Source: Adineta vaga
Taxonomy: Eukaryota > Rotifera
Length of the DNA stretch: 64,000 bases
Direction: 5' to 3'
Assembly (NCBI GenBank): GCA_021613535.1
Contig: CP075492.1
Span: forward strand, 12,028,001-12,092,000
The notes under the pieces are model-generated. The model did no database searches. It was not told the origin of the DNA and saw nothing but the letters and a program-made list of their open reading frames with translations. Within the stretch, counting starts at the first letter, position 1. Every line of letters begins with the position of its first letter. Shown here piece after piece: positions 41,838-54,393 of this stretch. The position numbers and the translations under genes are program-made.

Positions 41838-43235
41838 TCATTGAATATATGATGGAGATAAGTCAGTTTGATAGTAAACCCAAGGATAATCATTAGATGA
41901 TCTTCCTTGATTCGTTAGATTTCTTCGCATACCAATTGCTTCCATACATGTTCTTCGTTGATCAATAATTCCATCGTTGTGATGACTTTTTTCGAATTGA
42001 ATGGATAAACCTTTTGATGAACCATCTTCTTCACGTTTTAACTGAACATGTTGAACACTATGATATGTTTCATCAGTTGATTTTGGAGAGGAATCTTCAT
42101 CTTGATTATAATATGCACTATCGTTTGATGATGAAGTACTATCTCGACGATCCATCTGAGTTTCAGTTAAAGAAGTAGACGAAGATGAAGCCGTAGATGA
42201 AATATCAAGATGTGATGAATTGATCATCTAAGAATTTACAATAAGAAAAAAAGAATGTTCTGATATTTTATTGATTGTTCTGTACCTGTTTAGATGTTTC
42301 GTGAATGAAATCATCATTTAGCCATGTTGCATTTGTACTGCGAGTCGTATCACCAAAACGTGATTCCACTCGAAGTGTTTCATCAATGATAAATGTTGGT
42401 AATTTAACTTGAAAAGAAAATTTTCTTGCATCATCAATGTAGTTTGCCAATGTTTCGATACGTTTTTTAATTCTATCAATTGATTTTGTCGGATCTGTTG
42501 AATTTGTTATTGATGAGGATGATGGAGACGAAAGTAATGATCCAAGATTTCCTTTTTTCATTCGTATCAATTCATTTTTATCCATATTAATATGTAACAT
42601 TTCTTTTTCAACAAATGAATCATATTCTTTCCCTAAAATTTCATATTCATCATGAATTGTTTGAATAATGGATGTATGAGCTTTATTAATCGTATTTATC
42701 GTATCAATACGCCATTGTTGACATTGTTCAATAGCTTCATCTTTATGTCGTTCAAGATCTGTTTTTGTATGAAGAATTTTTGTTAAAAGACAATCACTTA
42801 ATTCATGTAAATATTCTAATTCTGCCGTAACTTTTTTATAATGTTTATTACAGCATCGTATACAAAGACGTTGACTACAATGACAACATTGAAATAATCC
42901 ATCGTGTTTTTGACAATCATCACATTTTAATGGTACTGCCATTAAATCAAGAGATGATTGATGATGAATAGAATTGATTTTCGTTAATGGCTGTGGTGAA
43001 GAAGAATTCATCTTTCCTGGAATTATTTTCGCATTAGGAAGATATTGCTGACGCTAGAGAAAAATCAATCTCTTATTATGTTTCAATTAATTAGACTCGT
43101 TCAATTACATACCAATCTTCGTATTGATGGTGAATATTTACCTCCATCATTGGTTAGAAATGTTGTATCAAATTTTGTTAAACCACGTTTAGACATGATT
43201 CGATCGAGAAATTTGCCTTTTTCAGACATTGACAT
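41838..43235 (-). CDS. B-box-type zinc-finger coiled-coil protein
   Basis: Three minus-strand exons: 43235 to about 43110, about 43054-42286, and 42227-41838. Junctions hold frame, and the upstream exon (MSMSEKGKFLDRIMSKRGLT) joins through RQQYLPNAKIIPGK to the ATG at 43011, which is therefore internal. One B-box-like finger is present: CDDCQKHDGLFQCCHCSQRL, then CIRCCNKHYKK. A long coiled coil follows (ELEYLHELSDCLLTKILHTK, ERHKDEAIEQCQQW, and on). The Ser-rich tail contains DSTSSSNDSAYYNQDEDSSP and ends near DYPWVYYQTDLSPSYIQ. There is no RING or propeller, so it is shorter than the B-box protein at 23368. It may be a TRIM-derived scaffold; its function is unknown. Confidence 0.75.
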
Positions 43236-44637
43236 GCGCACACGTCTGATCTTAACCGAACTAGTGTTGCAAGTCGAAAGACATCAACTAATCAAAAAGA
43301 GCGAAGACGAACGAGAGATATGTCAGGAGGATGTGTTAATACGAGAAAACAATCAGCATAAGAGCACGTATAAATATGCGGGTGGCGTAAAAACAACAAC
43401 ATATATATATATATACAATCAGCGATGATATCAATCAGTATTTATATACATTAAACATAACGAAAGGTTGAATTGTCTATCGAATCCATTTTTATAGATG
43501 TAATTATCTTCGAAGAATGGAAATATTCTTCGATAATATCTTGTCAAGGATATCAATGAAAGGTTTCTCTTTGTCATTCGAAGTTAGATAAAGTATTTGT
43601 TTACGTGTATAAATGCCATTCTTACATGAGAACTATGCATCTTCGTTTTCTTTCTTTCTCAATTGACTAGCAGAAGAAGAAGAAGAAGAAGACTATTTTG
43701 AGTAACTCGAACAAATCAGAAAGATAACAAAAATATTTATCTAATGTGCCTCAATTACAGCTGACTTAGTAAAGAATAGAGAATATTTAATAATAGAATG
43801 TCTCGATAATTATTTATATATGATGACATACTTTCTAGTATGTATTGTGTTGACAACTATTGCTGCTTTATTCTTCTGATGAATATTATTTTCGTTGATT
43901 TATTTTCCTGCTTTTGTTAGAATCTTATTAAATATATAATCGACACACTTTGCCATATGTTATAGATTATTGATTAATTTACATACGACAGAGAAAATCG
44001 ATGCATATTCCTCGCGATTATTCTGATATGAAAGTCTGATTGTTATATGTGAAAGAAGATTGTCTTGATTTTACTAATTATCAAGTCATTTACAAACGTC
44101 TTTTCAACGAGATAAGATATGAGAAAAGATCATTTTGAGATTCTATTTCGACGAAAGAAATATTCGAGAACATGTACGTAATAAGAAATGTCACAACGAC
44201 AAATGATCAAACTAAAATTCTTTACATGATGAAAACGAACGAAAAGTATATTGTCGTTATTTATGAGTTGTTTGTAACATGATATATTTTCAAAAGTACT
44301 TGAAATTGGGAGATGACTGACGTGGTGAGATTTGGTTTGTTGATGAAAATCTCTAATTTCGAAAATATAGTTAATAATTATCATGAACAGAAAATTGATG
44401 GTCATATTATAATTTGAATCTTTTATTTATTTTCTGCAACGACTATGTATAGATGTCGTCACTTTTTTCTCCAGTCTATCTCTCTCTCTTCATCTGTGTG
44501 CTGTGATTTATATTAGTCAAACCTTTACTGTTCTCGTTCTTTTTTCATTCCGTTTTCTGTTGATATTTATTTTATATAGGGTAGTTTAAGGGCGTGTAGA
44601 GTTGAAACAAATCATATCTTAAATAAAAACAAAAACG
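43236..44637. other. gene-free stretch
   Basis: Divergent spacer between the B-box gene and the SDR gene. It has a GAA run near 43671-43690, and a TATATA-like AT element at about 44570-44580, some 60 nt before the SDR start. Confidence 0.5.
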
Positions 44638-45363
44638 ATGTCGAAAAAAGGATTAGTAGTGATTACTGGTGCAAGTTCTGGTATTGGCGAAGCAACAGCT
44701 CGATCATTTTCTCAAGCTGGCCATCCATTATTATTACTTGCTCGACGCCTTGATCGTTTAGAAGCATTAAAACTACCGAATACTCTCTGTGAAAAAGTTG
44801 ATGTTACTGATCGTGATCAAATCAAATCAGCAGTTGAAAAAGCTGAAAAACAATACGGTCCAGTTGATTGTCTTGTAAACAATGCCGGTGTTATGTTATT
44901 AGGTTTAGCTGATACACAAGATCCAAAAGAATGGGAACAAATGGTGCAAGTCAATATAATGGGTGTTCTCAATGGTATACATGTTGTACTTGCCGGAATG
45001 AAAGAACGTCGTCAAGGAACAGTCATTAATATAAGTTCAGTTGCAGGACGTAAAACATTTCCTAATCATGCTGTTTATTGTGGTACTAAATTTTGTGTTC
45101 ATGCATATACTGAACAAATTCGTGAAGAAGCTGCATCCTATGATGTTCGTTTCATAACCATTGCACCAGGAGTAGTCGAAACTGAACTTTTATCACATAC
45201 AACAGCGGAAAAGATTGTTAAAGATTATAATCAATGGAAAAAAGAAATGGGTCAACCATTAGAAAGTGAAGATGTTGCAAATTCAATTCTATTTGCATAT
45301 CAACAACCACAACGTGTTTGCATTCGAGAAATTGTCCTCTGTCCAACAAGACAAGACAAATAG
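44638..45363 (+). CDS. short-chain dehydrogenase/reductase, bacterial YdfG-like
   Basis: Intronless, 241 residues, classical SDR length. The cofactor motif VVITGASSGIGEATARSF (TGxxxGxG) is near the N-terminus. CLVNNAGVM (NNAG) sits at about 80-88. The catalytic tetrad is visible in INISSVAGRKTFPNHAVYCGTKF (Ser, then YxxxK as YCGTK), followed by APGVVETELLSHT. An Arg-rich position after beta2 (LLARRLDRL) suggests NADP(H) preference. The C-terminal FAYQQPQRVCIREIVLCPTR is typical of bacterial SDRs of the YdfG-like group. The whole protein reads like a bacterial one and has no introns while neighbours have many, so horizontal transfer is plausible. The substrate is unknown. Confidence 0.9.
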   Translation: MSKKGLVVITGASSGIGEATARSFSQAGHPLLLLARRLDRLEALKLPNTLCEKVDVTDRDQIKSAVEKAEKQYGPVDCLVNNAGVMLLGLADTQDPKEWEQMVQVNIMGVLNGIHVVLAGMKERRQGTVINISSVAGRKTFPNHAVYCGTKFCVHAYTEQIREEAASYDVRFITIAPGVVETELLSHTTAEKIVKDYNQWKKEMGQPLESEDVANSILFAYQQPQRVCIREIVLCPTRQDK

Positions 45364-45787
45364 ACAGTGATAGAACCTACAAACGAAATTAGTTTTTTTT
45401 ATACAAATGAAATTTTATCATCCTCTTTCATTTATTTTATATTTGAAATAAAAATGACTTAACTTCATCAGAATTATATTCTAAGGATTAACGTTCATTT
45501 ACACATTCAAATATTTCGATTTGAATCACATTTGGTGTACTACAAGTACAACCAAAATACTTTATTAATCTGTTCCTTTATGAAAAAATAGACTACAAAC
45601 ATACATTCTCATAAATGAATACAAGAGATGAAGAAGAAGAAGAAGAAAAGAAAAACAAGGCATCAAGCTAGAAATACAATGCTGTTATAATACTATTTAT
45701 ACAAAAACAAATAGATAGAAAATGTTTGTTGGAACTGTTCCCATTGAGCAAACAAAAATGATATATGACTGAAAGACGAAATAGATT
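45364..45787. other. convergent spacer
   Basis: 3' flanks of the SDR gene (AATAAA-like signal near 45447) and of the STRA6-like gene. A GAA run lies near 45629-45650. Confidence 0.5.
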
Positions 45788-48700
45788 TCAAAATAATGGT
45801 CTTCGAGTATCTTGTTCATCAACATCAAGTAAAAGAGTTGTACAAGTAGTTGTATGTTGTCGTATAATAACATTGGAATCGAGTTTTTCATGACTTTTTC
45901 GTGAAATTGTATGATTGAGAAAACTTTCGACTGTTGATAATTGCAAAGGCATAAGATAATGCTTTCGTAATTGTATTAATTGCATATTTCGACTTAATGT
46001 GATTGCTAACCACCAACGAAAATGAATTCTTTGATGATTTGTATACAGATAAGTATCTCGTTTTGATGTACGTAAATACTGACAACGTTGTTGAATTTGT
46101 TCATTAACAATTGAACAAAAACAAACGAGAACTGGATGTGTATGAAGACATTCCATATGTATAAATGAAACGTAAGAGAGAAAACCAATATCCATTTTTT
46201 CTAATGATCGTCCAAGTATACAATAATCCAAACGTGGAAGAAATAGAAAAGTTGCTAACCAACTTTTCATTAAACGAAATGTACATGAAATCATTCCAAG
46301 AAAACAATCGAAAAAGAAGTTAAAATACGTAAATATGAAGAATATTCGCAGATTTTTTAATACCATTCCTTTTCCATGTCTAAAAAAACAAATATTCAAT
46401 TTATTCATTCGTTCTTTCTTTCTTTCTAATCATACACTTACTTTTGTAAAAAAAATGTCTTTGATAAAAACCATTGAACAATAAATACCATTAAATAAAT
46501 AACTAACAAGGGTATTAATACTTTTGCAATTTCTTCAACAAGAAATAAGTGTTTACATAAAACGCGTAGAATAACAAACATAAAAAATAATAAATTTCCA
46601 ATGATAAGATATCCAAATGTTAAATAAGCAATACAATAACCAGGATAATGAATATTTTTCGACATTAATCTCGCATTTTTAAATGTCGATCGTGAAGGTA
46701 TATCAATAAATATTCCTCTATATGCATCAAGCATATGTCTTTGATAATGTTTCATACCGATGAATAATTGACCGAAATAAATCATGGATGTCAAACAACA
46801 AGCGAAGATCATTTCATATTTAAGATTCGATAATTTCGGTTCAGGTAAATCAAGTTCATCATAGAGTATTAATAATGGCATAAGAGTAAAACTATAGATT
46901 TTCTCGATAAGATTAAAACCATTTTCGAGAATATTGAAAGTTAAATAATAGATTAACATGAATGCAATTATGTAAAGATTTAAAATTTGTTTCGAATATT
47001 GAAAATATTTCTCGGGTCGATAGAATTGATAGAGAAAAGATTTGATGAATGAAAGTTGTTGTTGATATTGATATGATTTTTGAAAGAGATTTTGAACATA
47101 ACGATATTCGATGGGTTGAATTTGTCTGGAAGAAAACGTTGGCTCATGATAAATATGTTTCATTGATCTTTTCTGAGAATTTCGTTCGTTGTTACAACAA
47201 AAGAATGTTTGATAGAGATTTAGAATTAACAAATAGGTTAATCGACAACAAATATATGTTAAACATAGATAATATGGAGCATATTTAAGTACACTAATTG
47301 TTGAAGAATCAAAACCGAATTGTTCGAATGTCGAAAGAGAATCATTCGTATGAATAGATGTTGAAAGATTTAAATTAATCGATGACCAATTTAATGAATG
47401 TGGAGATAACTGAGGAGAGGCAAATGTCTAAAACGAAAAAAAATAGAAGATTGATACATGTATTTAGTTATCTATTACTTGTATTGTTGAAGCAATCGTT
47501 GTTGTTGTTGTTGTTGTGGTTGTTGCTGTTAGTTTTGTTCCTCGAAATGAGAAACGTTCTCGAAACCTATGCAATCGATTTCGAAATTCTCCTCCTGATC
47601 GTGCATCTTCATATTCCGGTAGAAAAATCGGTGTAACCGTACTAGTCATCAATAGATTCCGTTCATATTTTGCTGTCAACTCTGTTTTCAATTGTTCAAA
47701 TTTTTGCCATGTTCGAATGAATGGATTCATATTAATACAAAACACCTGTTCGAACACTCTTAAGCATAAATCTAACCACATATATAAAGAACATAGAGCA
47801 TAATAAAGTATATTTGCATTCGCCATTTCAATAACTGCAAAGACAGGATAATATCGTAAACCAATAATAATTATTAAACCAAATTGTCGAATTAAATCAA
47901 GCAACGGACCATTTATTGTTAATAATTTCATTTGTGCTGTTTTTAAAAACATTTCTTCAATAATTTCAAGTATTTCATGACTAATAATACCACATAAAAT
48001 CATTGTATCGAAACGATTTTGTTTCGAAAATGGATTAAATGGTAAGGGAATATAGATGGAAAATTTCTCTTTCGTATATTCTTTTCGTGTTTGATTGAAT
48101 ACAATAAATAGAATAATAACTAAAGCCAATGGTAATGTTAATAGATTATGATAATAATTATTTTCATATAAAATACAAAATTGAAATAATTCTGTTGAAT
48201 GAATTAATGTTTCTTTGACGTAATCTTTTGCATTGATAATAATTACACAAATGATAATTGTTAATGTAATTGGTAAAAGAATGAGAAGTAATTTTTTTGG
48301 TTTAATAAATAGTTTACGAAAGTTTGAACATCGAGATGAATGATATGTGTAATCATGAGAGTTTGTAGTATGAAGATGATCAATAGATTTCAATGGTCTT
48401 TTCATCGAATTTTGAGCACTATTTGAAACACTAAAATGAGAAGATGATTTTATGAAAGATTTTATTTGAATAAACCTACGGTGGATATTGTCCATGAAGA
48501 ATTTTTCGAAATGACCAAGAATCATCGGATCGATCAATATTGATAATGTACGACATGATGCAAGCAATTAAAATTATCGCAATACCAATGATGATTTGTA
48601 TACCTTGACTACTCCCTGAAATAAAATAATTGAACTCAACATGTTTCTCAAGATGATCGTATTTGATAGAATTCTTTGATTCTTAACTCTCTTCAAGTGT

Positions 48701-49693
48701 CAACAAAAGGTAAAATTATGTAACATTGACTAGTTCTATACTGATAGTCTTTTAAAATATTATATAAACATACATTTTTCACATTGATCTCCCGTATAAA
48801 GAAATCGACATTGACATTTATAGGATTTTGTCCATGGTAAATTAATACATTTACCATATTTACCACAATTACTCGTATTATTATAACATCGATCAATTGC
48901 TAGAATAAATGAAATAAAAATGAAGATATTCTTTTTGTTCCTTTTCTATCGAACTTACTTTGTTTACAAACATATGGACGTAAAGCTTGTTCAACACATG
49001 GTGCTGGTGTAAGAACACTTGTATTTCTTGCTAACCAAAGAATTCCACAATCATAGGCAAGAATATCTCGATTATTATCTACCCAAAATCGATAAACCGG
49101 TGTTTCTTTTAATGGCATATCATTGGACCAAAACCAAGTATCTAAATTGTAATAACAAATTTCATTTCAAATCAACTTTGAAAAACAAAATCCTACTATT
49201 CATTTTGCGTAAGCCAATATAAACCGATACACTATCAGATCCTGATTTCAATCCAATAAGTTCACGTTCAATAAATTCATATTCATCTATAGATTCAATA
49301 GCTAATAAACGAGCATCGTTCATTGTTGGTAATGTTAAACAATTATTATAAGCTCGTTCCCATGAAGATGCTGGTTCTGTTTTCATATAAGTATAACATG
49401 AACCAGCATAATATTTTGATGGTGAAATACATTCTAAATAAGAAAAGAAAAGAAAACCAACAAATTCTATTCAGTATTTCGTTCTTGTTCGTATATGTAA
49501 CATACGTATTCCGTGTTTCACTTTGTCTTTTGTTTCTTTGATTAGTTGAAATGCTTCCTGACCACGATTTGTAACTAGAAAGAAAAGATCGATGTATACT
49601 GAAACAAAACATTGAATATTTACTTGATGTGGTTTGAACATCGTTTACAAGAAGAAAACAAATAAAGATCGAAAGAATTATTTGTCGAATCAT
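45788..49693 (-). CDS. C-type lectin - EGF - STRA6-like multipass receptor
   Basis: Nine or so minus-strand exons from the ATG at 49693 join in frame throughout into a protein of about 1,100 residues. A signal peptide (MIRQIILSIFICFLLVNDV) is followed by a C-type lectin-like domain (CISPSKYYAGSCYTY, WERAYNNC, YIGLRKMN, WFWSNDMPL, YDCGILWLARN, PYVCKQ). Next is one EGF module (CYNNTSNCGKYGKCINLP, YKCQCRFLYTGDQCEKW). TM1 is IQIIIGIAIILIACIMSYII. The rest is a multi-TM region matching STRA6, the retinol transporter/RBP receptor: HMLDAYRGIFIDIP, YPGYCIAYLTFGYLIIGN, then near the end LGRSLEKMDIGFLSYVSFIH and HTHPVLVCFCSIV. The Ca/sugar WND motif of lectins is not evident. It is probably a plasma-membrane receptor or transporter. 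That the lectin-EGF part and STRA6 part form one transcript is inferred from phase-consistent splicing. Confidence 0.78.
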
Positions 49694-52600
49694 TGAAATC
49701 GAATCATATTTCTATTGAACATCTACAAAATGAACGAAAAGAAAATTAAACAAGGACATTTAAACTGATACAGATGTCGAGACAATGAAAGAGAACAAAA
49801 ACAATAATTTCATCGACGAAATTTGATCATCTTTTCTTTTAACGATGATGTTTTCATTAACAAAATTTCTTTTAAAGAAAGTCACGTTTTGAATCATATC
49901 TTTTATTGTGTCTATTCTCAACCGATTGTACTCTTCAAAAAAACAACAACAGCACACACACACACACAACCGTAAATGAAATCTCACACCTACTTGTAAA
50001 TATGAAAAAAAAATCAAATAGATTTGTGTCAGACGCCTATTTAGATATTCCTTATTGAACGTGAATGCATACAAATTGTCGATACCACTTCATCGAATAT
50101 TCATCGACGATAAATGTCTATGTCTACACTTACATCTATTAGAAACAATCATCAGTCTTATCAACGTGACTTTTCAACTACAACTATCCGCCTACTGCTG
50201 TTTGTCTTGTAGAATTTAAAGTAAAAAAAAAGATTATAATGGTTGAATGAACGATCGAAACTTATGCAACTGATTCTTTTGAATTCGAACGTTCAATCTC
50301 CTTCTTTTTTTGTTGATAATGTTTGTTCAAAGAAGGACATATTCGTATTCAATGAAGTCAAGAAAAAGAATGAAGAAGAAATGAACAAAGTAAACGATTA
50401 CATCAAGCGGAAGCAAAGCGATTTGAAGAATAACAGAAAAAAAGGGTCAATAAAGATTTCATATTGAAAGAAGGAGAAAGAAGGAAGGTATACGATTATC
50501 GTATCTTACACATTCATTGATTTTGAACAATGTGCATGAATAAACATACGTATAAGACCTACGTAATAATCATTGTAACGGACATATTCAATCAGCCATT
50601 TACCTATATGATTTGAATGACAGTTGGAACTACTACAACGAGCATTTGTTATTATTGATTGATATCTTCAACTTACCACTGACCGACAATAATACATAGG
50701 AGGCGATATTGTATAACCGGAACGAAATTGATCGAGAGTATTTTTCTTTCCTTTCTCTCTCTCTCTCCCCTCCCTCTTACTTTTTCACTATGACAATAGT
50801 GTCATGTGTGAGTACGCAAATACACGATGGAATAATACAATAGATGATGGTGGGTCTCATTAAACAAGCAATTCTTTCTATGTATACGCATGAAATATTG
50901 CCTGGAAGGAATATGTATATATATATATATATATATCTTTCTTTTTTTTCTCATTCTTACATAAGCAAAAATAAAATAATGAATTTAAACAATCTATCAA
51001 AGTATACCGAAAATAATGATTGAATAGGTTGAGTACATAGGGAAAAGAATAGGTCAGCAGAGTCGAAAAGGCTTCTTGTAATTCGTTATACTAGACAATC
51101 AAACTAGTCGTCTTCGTCTTATTATTGCTTAAGAAAAGGAAAAAAAATATAAATAGAAACTTTCGAAAAGAAAACGATTGAATTACATCCATATCTTCAC
51201 TATTTCCTTCAAATTTCTTGATAACACTTATCAGAACGCCTGACTATTCTTCTTGCACATGCTTCTTTGTCTCATACTTACACTTAAGTCAAAAAGAAGG
51301 AGTGTTCTGCACGATAATAATAATCAATATTGAACAAAAACACGTACTGATAAGACGCCCAGATATATGTCATCAAATCAAGGGAAGAAAAAAGATCTCA
51401 TTATTCATCATATCACCTGTTCTATTCCTGCAACTGCTACTTTGATTACACAAGTATGTATATATATATATATATGTACACTCTCTCTCTTTCTCTTTTG
51501 ATCGAAGATACCGCTTGATGAAATACAAAGAAAAATCAATTAACTTACTAAAGCTGCTCATCAGGACATCTCACATCAAGATATTATATGTTTGTCTTAT
51601 GCATATCATTCAACAACATAGTGTGATAGAAGAAGAAAAGAAATCTATTCATGATGATTGGTCAATGTCAATTAAAAATCTAAATATAACTAACTAAACT
51701 TTACATATGAAAAAAAAACGAAAAGAATTGCTCTTCTCATTTACAGATCGTAGCAGACTTCATTATACACATAAACTTTCAAGATCAAGGATCGAAAAAA
51801 AAAATCTATAATCGACTAATCCTTTCTTTATCATCATTAAAACGCGTTGGAAACTTTTCCTTGATCTACATTACTTTTTTTTACTCTATTTGATTGTCTC
51901 GACAGACAAAAAGTGTGTCGTCGTCGTCATCATCGTCATTCTTCGTCTATTTTAATCAAATTAGATCGATTGATGCAATCTATTTATCAATAGACATCTA
52001 CTACAGTCAAGTGTATTTTTTGTGGGTTGAAGGTATGGTTCATCATATACGAACAAATAAAAAAAGCCGAAGAGACAATTGATCATTTCAAAATGATATG
52101 AACGTCTAGTAAGAAAGTAAATATAATTAAACAGAAAAGAAATTTTTTCTTACTCTACTTTATTGATGGCAAGATGATGATATTCTTCTTTCGTGTCGAC
52201 TAGTTCATTTGGCCTGTATACATATGTAAAGCTTAGACTGAACTCAACCTTGAAAAACGAATGTCAATTTCATGTTAAATCACTCATTCTCCTTTCTCTT
52301 CATTGAAGTGTGAGACTGTTCGTTTTTCTTCTTCTTCTTCTGACCAAACCAAGGGCTCATCTTCACTCACGTATAGGACAGGCGCATATGTACATCTCTA
52401 CATGTTATATGAATTGAACTTGAAGGTTAAAGAAAATCTCTCGTATGTTAATGTAAAGTCTCAAGAAAAAAAAAACTTCGAACGAACATTATTATACAAT
52501 ATCAAGAGATGGATATATCTGCACCTCAAGAATAACCTTCAAACAGCTCGAGTTGCACATCAGTGAAATGATGGGACAAGAAGTGTTGTGAAACGAAGAT

Positions 52601-53216
52601 AATGAGATATGAACGAATCCGACACATCAAGGTGAAAGAGAATCTTATCAGATTATCTTTTATTGTTTTTTTTTCATCGGCACAAAAAACGGTTAATGAT
52701 AATAATGAAGTCTTTCTTTCCTTTTTCTCTTCATATGTATAGAAACAAAAAAGAACAGATCAAACTTGACACTATTGAGATATCAGAGGAATGTATGAAT
52801 ACATATGCAAACAAGAAGATATGTGTATTTCATCTTTTGTTATTCTTTTATATGATGAATCAAAAGTCATAGTAAGTGTGATTAAACACTTTATTTCTCA
52901 TGGTTATAAACTACAAAAGAATTCATCAATGAAAATAATAGATTGTCCAATATATGTAAAAGTCAATTTTGATTCATTCAATGAAAATTTTTCATTTTCG
53001 TACAACATACTTAACCGGATGATTATTTTTGATAAGAAATCTTTATATTCAAGGACCTATATCCTATCATTTCTACTTGAAAAGAGAGAGAGAGCGAGCG
53101 AGAGAGGAAAAATACATTAGTCGCAAATAAAATTATCGATAACAATAGAATTGTTTCATATATGTATATATTCAATGACAAATTATATTTGACAGTCAAA
53201 AATGATGTGATACTAG
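49694..53216. other. large gene-free region
   Basis: About 3.5 kb on the 5' side of the STRA6-like gene. It has CA, CT and TA microsatellite runs (CA near 49953-49968, CT near 50754-50768, TA near 50911-50937 and 51456-51474, GA near 53085-53107) and many short frames with biased, low-complexity translations. I see no supported gene; long regulatory DNA or a non-coding transcript remains possible. Confidence 0.5.
50911..50937. repeat. TA dinucleotide microsatellite
   Basis: About 11 TA units in gene-free DNA. Similar runs occur at about 2070-2089, 26502-26525, 28287-28304 and 51456-51474. Confidence 0.8.
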
Positions 53217-54191
53217 TTATATACGCCATTGTAAAGTATTGGCTTCATACATTGATGATCGAATACTATCAAGTTTTGCTAATTCATTCGATCGACGATA
53301 ATATTCTTCGGGATTTAATCGCATCACAGGTAAACGAATGAATTCAACTTCAACAGCTGTATGCGTATTTTGATGTTCAATATAACGATTTACTGACTCC
53401 TTTCGACAGCGCTGATTTCTTTGCGAATCGTTCCCCAAAGCACATTCGTCATTTTCACCAGATTCTATCAAAGATAGAAACTGTGTGAAGAAAATCAGAA
53501 TAATTAGAACTTACGCGACGTTATTGGAACATCCGAATGATAATGAGTGATACGCTAATATTAAAAGAGAGAAAAAATAATAATGCCGGACGTATATATT
53601 CTTTATATACCTGATGTGATGGTTGTGGTCTATAGGTCACGGGAATGTATTTATTGTAAAATATTGATTGATTAGTATATGGTGATGATCGAGATATAGA
53701 AGAATGTTCAGGTGGTGTAGGCGACAGTACGGTGAAGATTTTGATCATCTTCTGTTGTACTGAGCACATGTATTGATAAATCTTGCATTTTTGGTTGTGG
53801 AGACATATCGCGTACTTGAATATCGACAGTATCAGATATTGGAAGATGTAGAAAAACTTCTTGTTTATTAGTACCCACAGTATCTTGTGGTGGATCGATC
53901 TTTACATTAGAAACTGAATCAAGTTGATCAATTCGATTATTCTAAATTTAAAAAAATACAACGATTGAAACGATCTTTGAAAATATTTACGCTTACTAAA
54001 TGTACAAGTTGGTGATTTTTATCATCGGTTTCAATGACGATTGAATTTTTATCGAAACGAGCTAATGGTGGTGATATAATACCTTTTTCTTCCAATTTTT
54101 TCAAATGCTTATCTCGTTTATCAATAAATTTTTCAACATAATTCAGTAATGAAAGATGTTTCTTCAGTTTTATGCCTTGATTATTTGACAT
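53217..54191 (-). CDS. uncharacterised hydrophilic protein, possible frameshift
   Basis: Exons from the ATG at 54191: exon one encodes a basic helical start (HLSLLNYVEKFIDKRDKHLK). Exon two starts NNRIDQLDSVSNVKIDPPQD. A short exon RITHYHSDVPITS and a last exon (53471-53217) end LAKLDSIRSSMYEANTLQWRI. The last junctions are in phase with VTYRPQPSHQ near 53610-53640. Within exon two, however, the frame that enters (HLPISDTVDIQVRD, then VLSTTEDDQNLH) differs from the frame that leaves (LSPTPPEHSSISRSSPYTN), so one base seems gained or lost at about 53725-53770, unless an unseen intron lies there. No domain was recognised. It lies about 200 bp downstream of FKBP6 on the same strand. Confidence 0.5.
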
Positions 54192-54393
54192 CGTCTGGTA
54201 GCTTGTACACGTTGTAATTAATATAATTTTAATATGTAGAAATAAATACGCAATAATAACCTCATCATATGTGCACTGAAGCATAAAGCTATTAGTAACG
54301 ATTTGTCAGATGGTTAATAGAAGAGAAAATATATTATTCATAACTTCATAGGTTAGTTTTATTTAAAACAAAACAACAAACGAAAAGCAAATA

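Noticed and set aside
43045-43428. Plus-strand open frame of 127 residues
   Set aside because: It overlaps the first exons of the minus-strand B-box gene, whose splice phases and start codon fit; the plus frame has no domain and ends in low-complexity repeats.
45888-46307. Additional minus-strand frames in the last STRA6 exon
   Set aside because: They lie in other frames of the long conserved exon 45788-46379.
47464-47803. Plus-strand frames opposite the STRA6-like gene
   Set aside because: The minus frame carries conserved receptor sequence and an in-phase splice site; the plus frames reflect a Thr-rich stretch read in reverse.
50243-50467. 74-residue Lys/Asn-rich frame
   Set aside because: Low complexity and isolated in gene-free DNA; expected by chance in AT-rich sequence.
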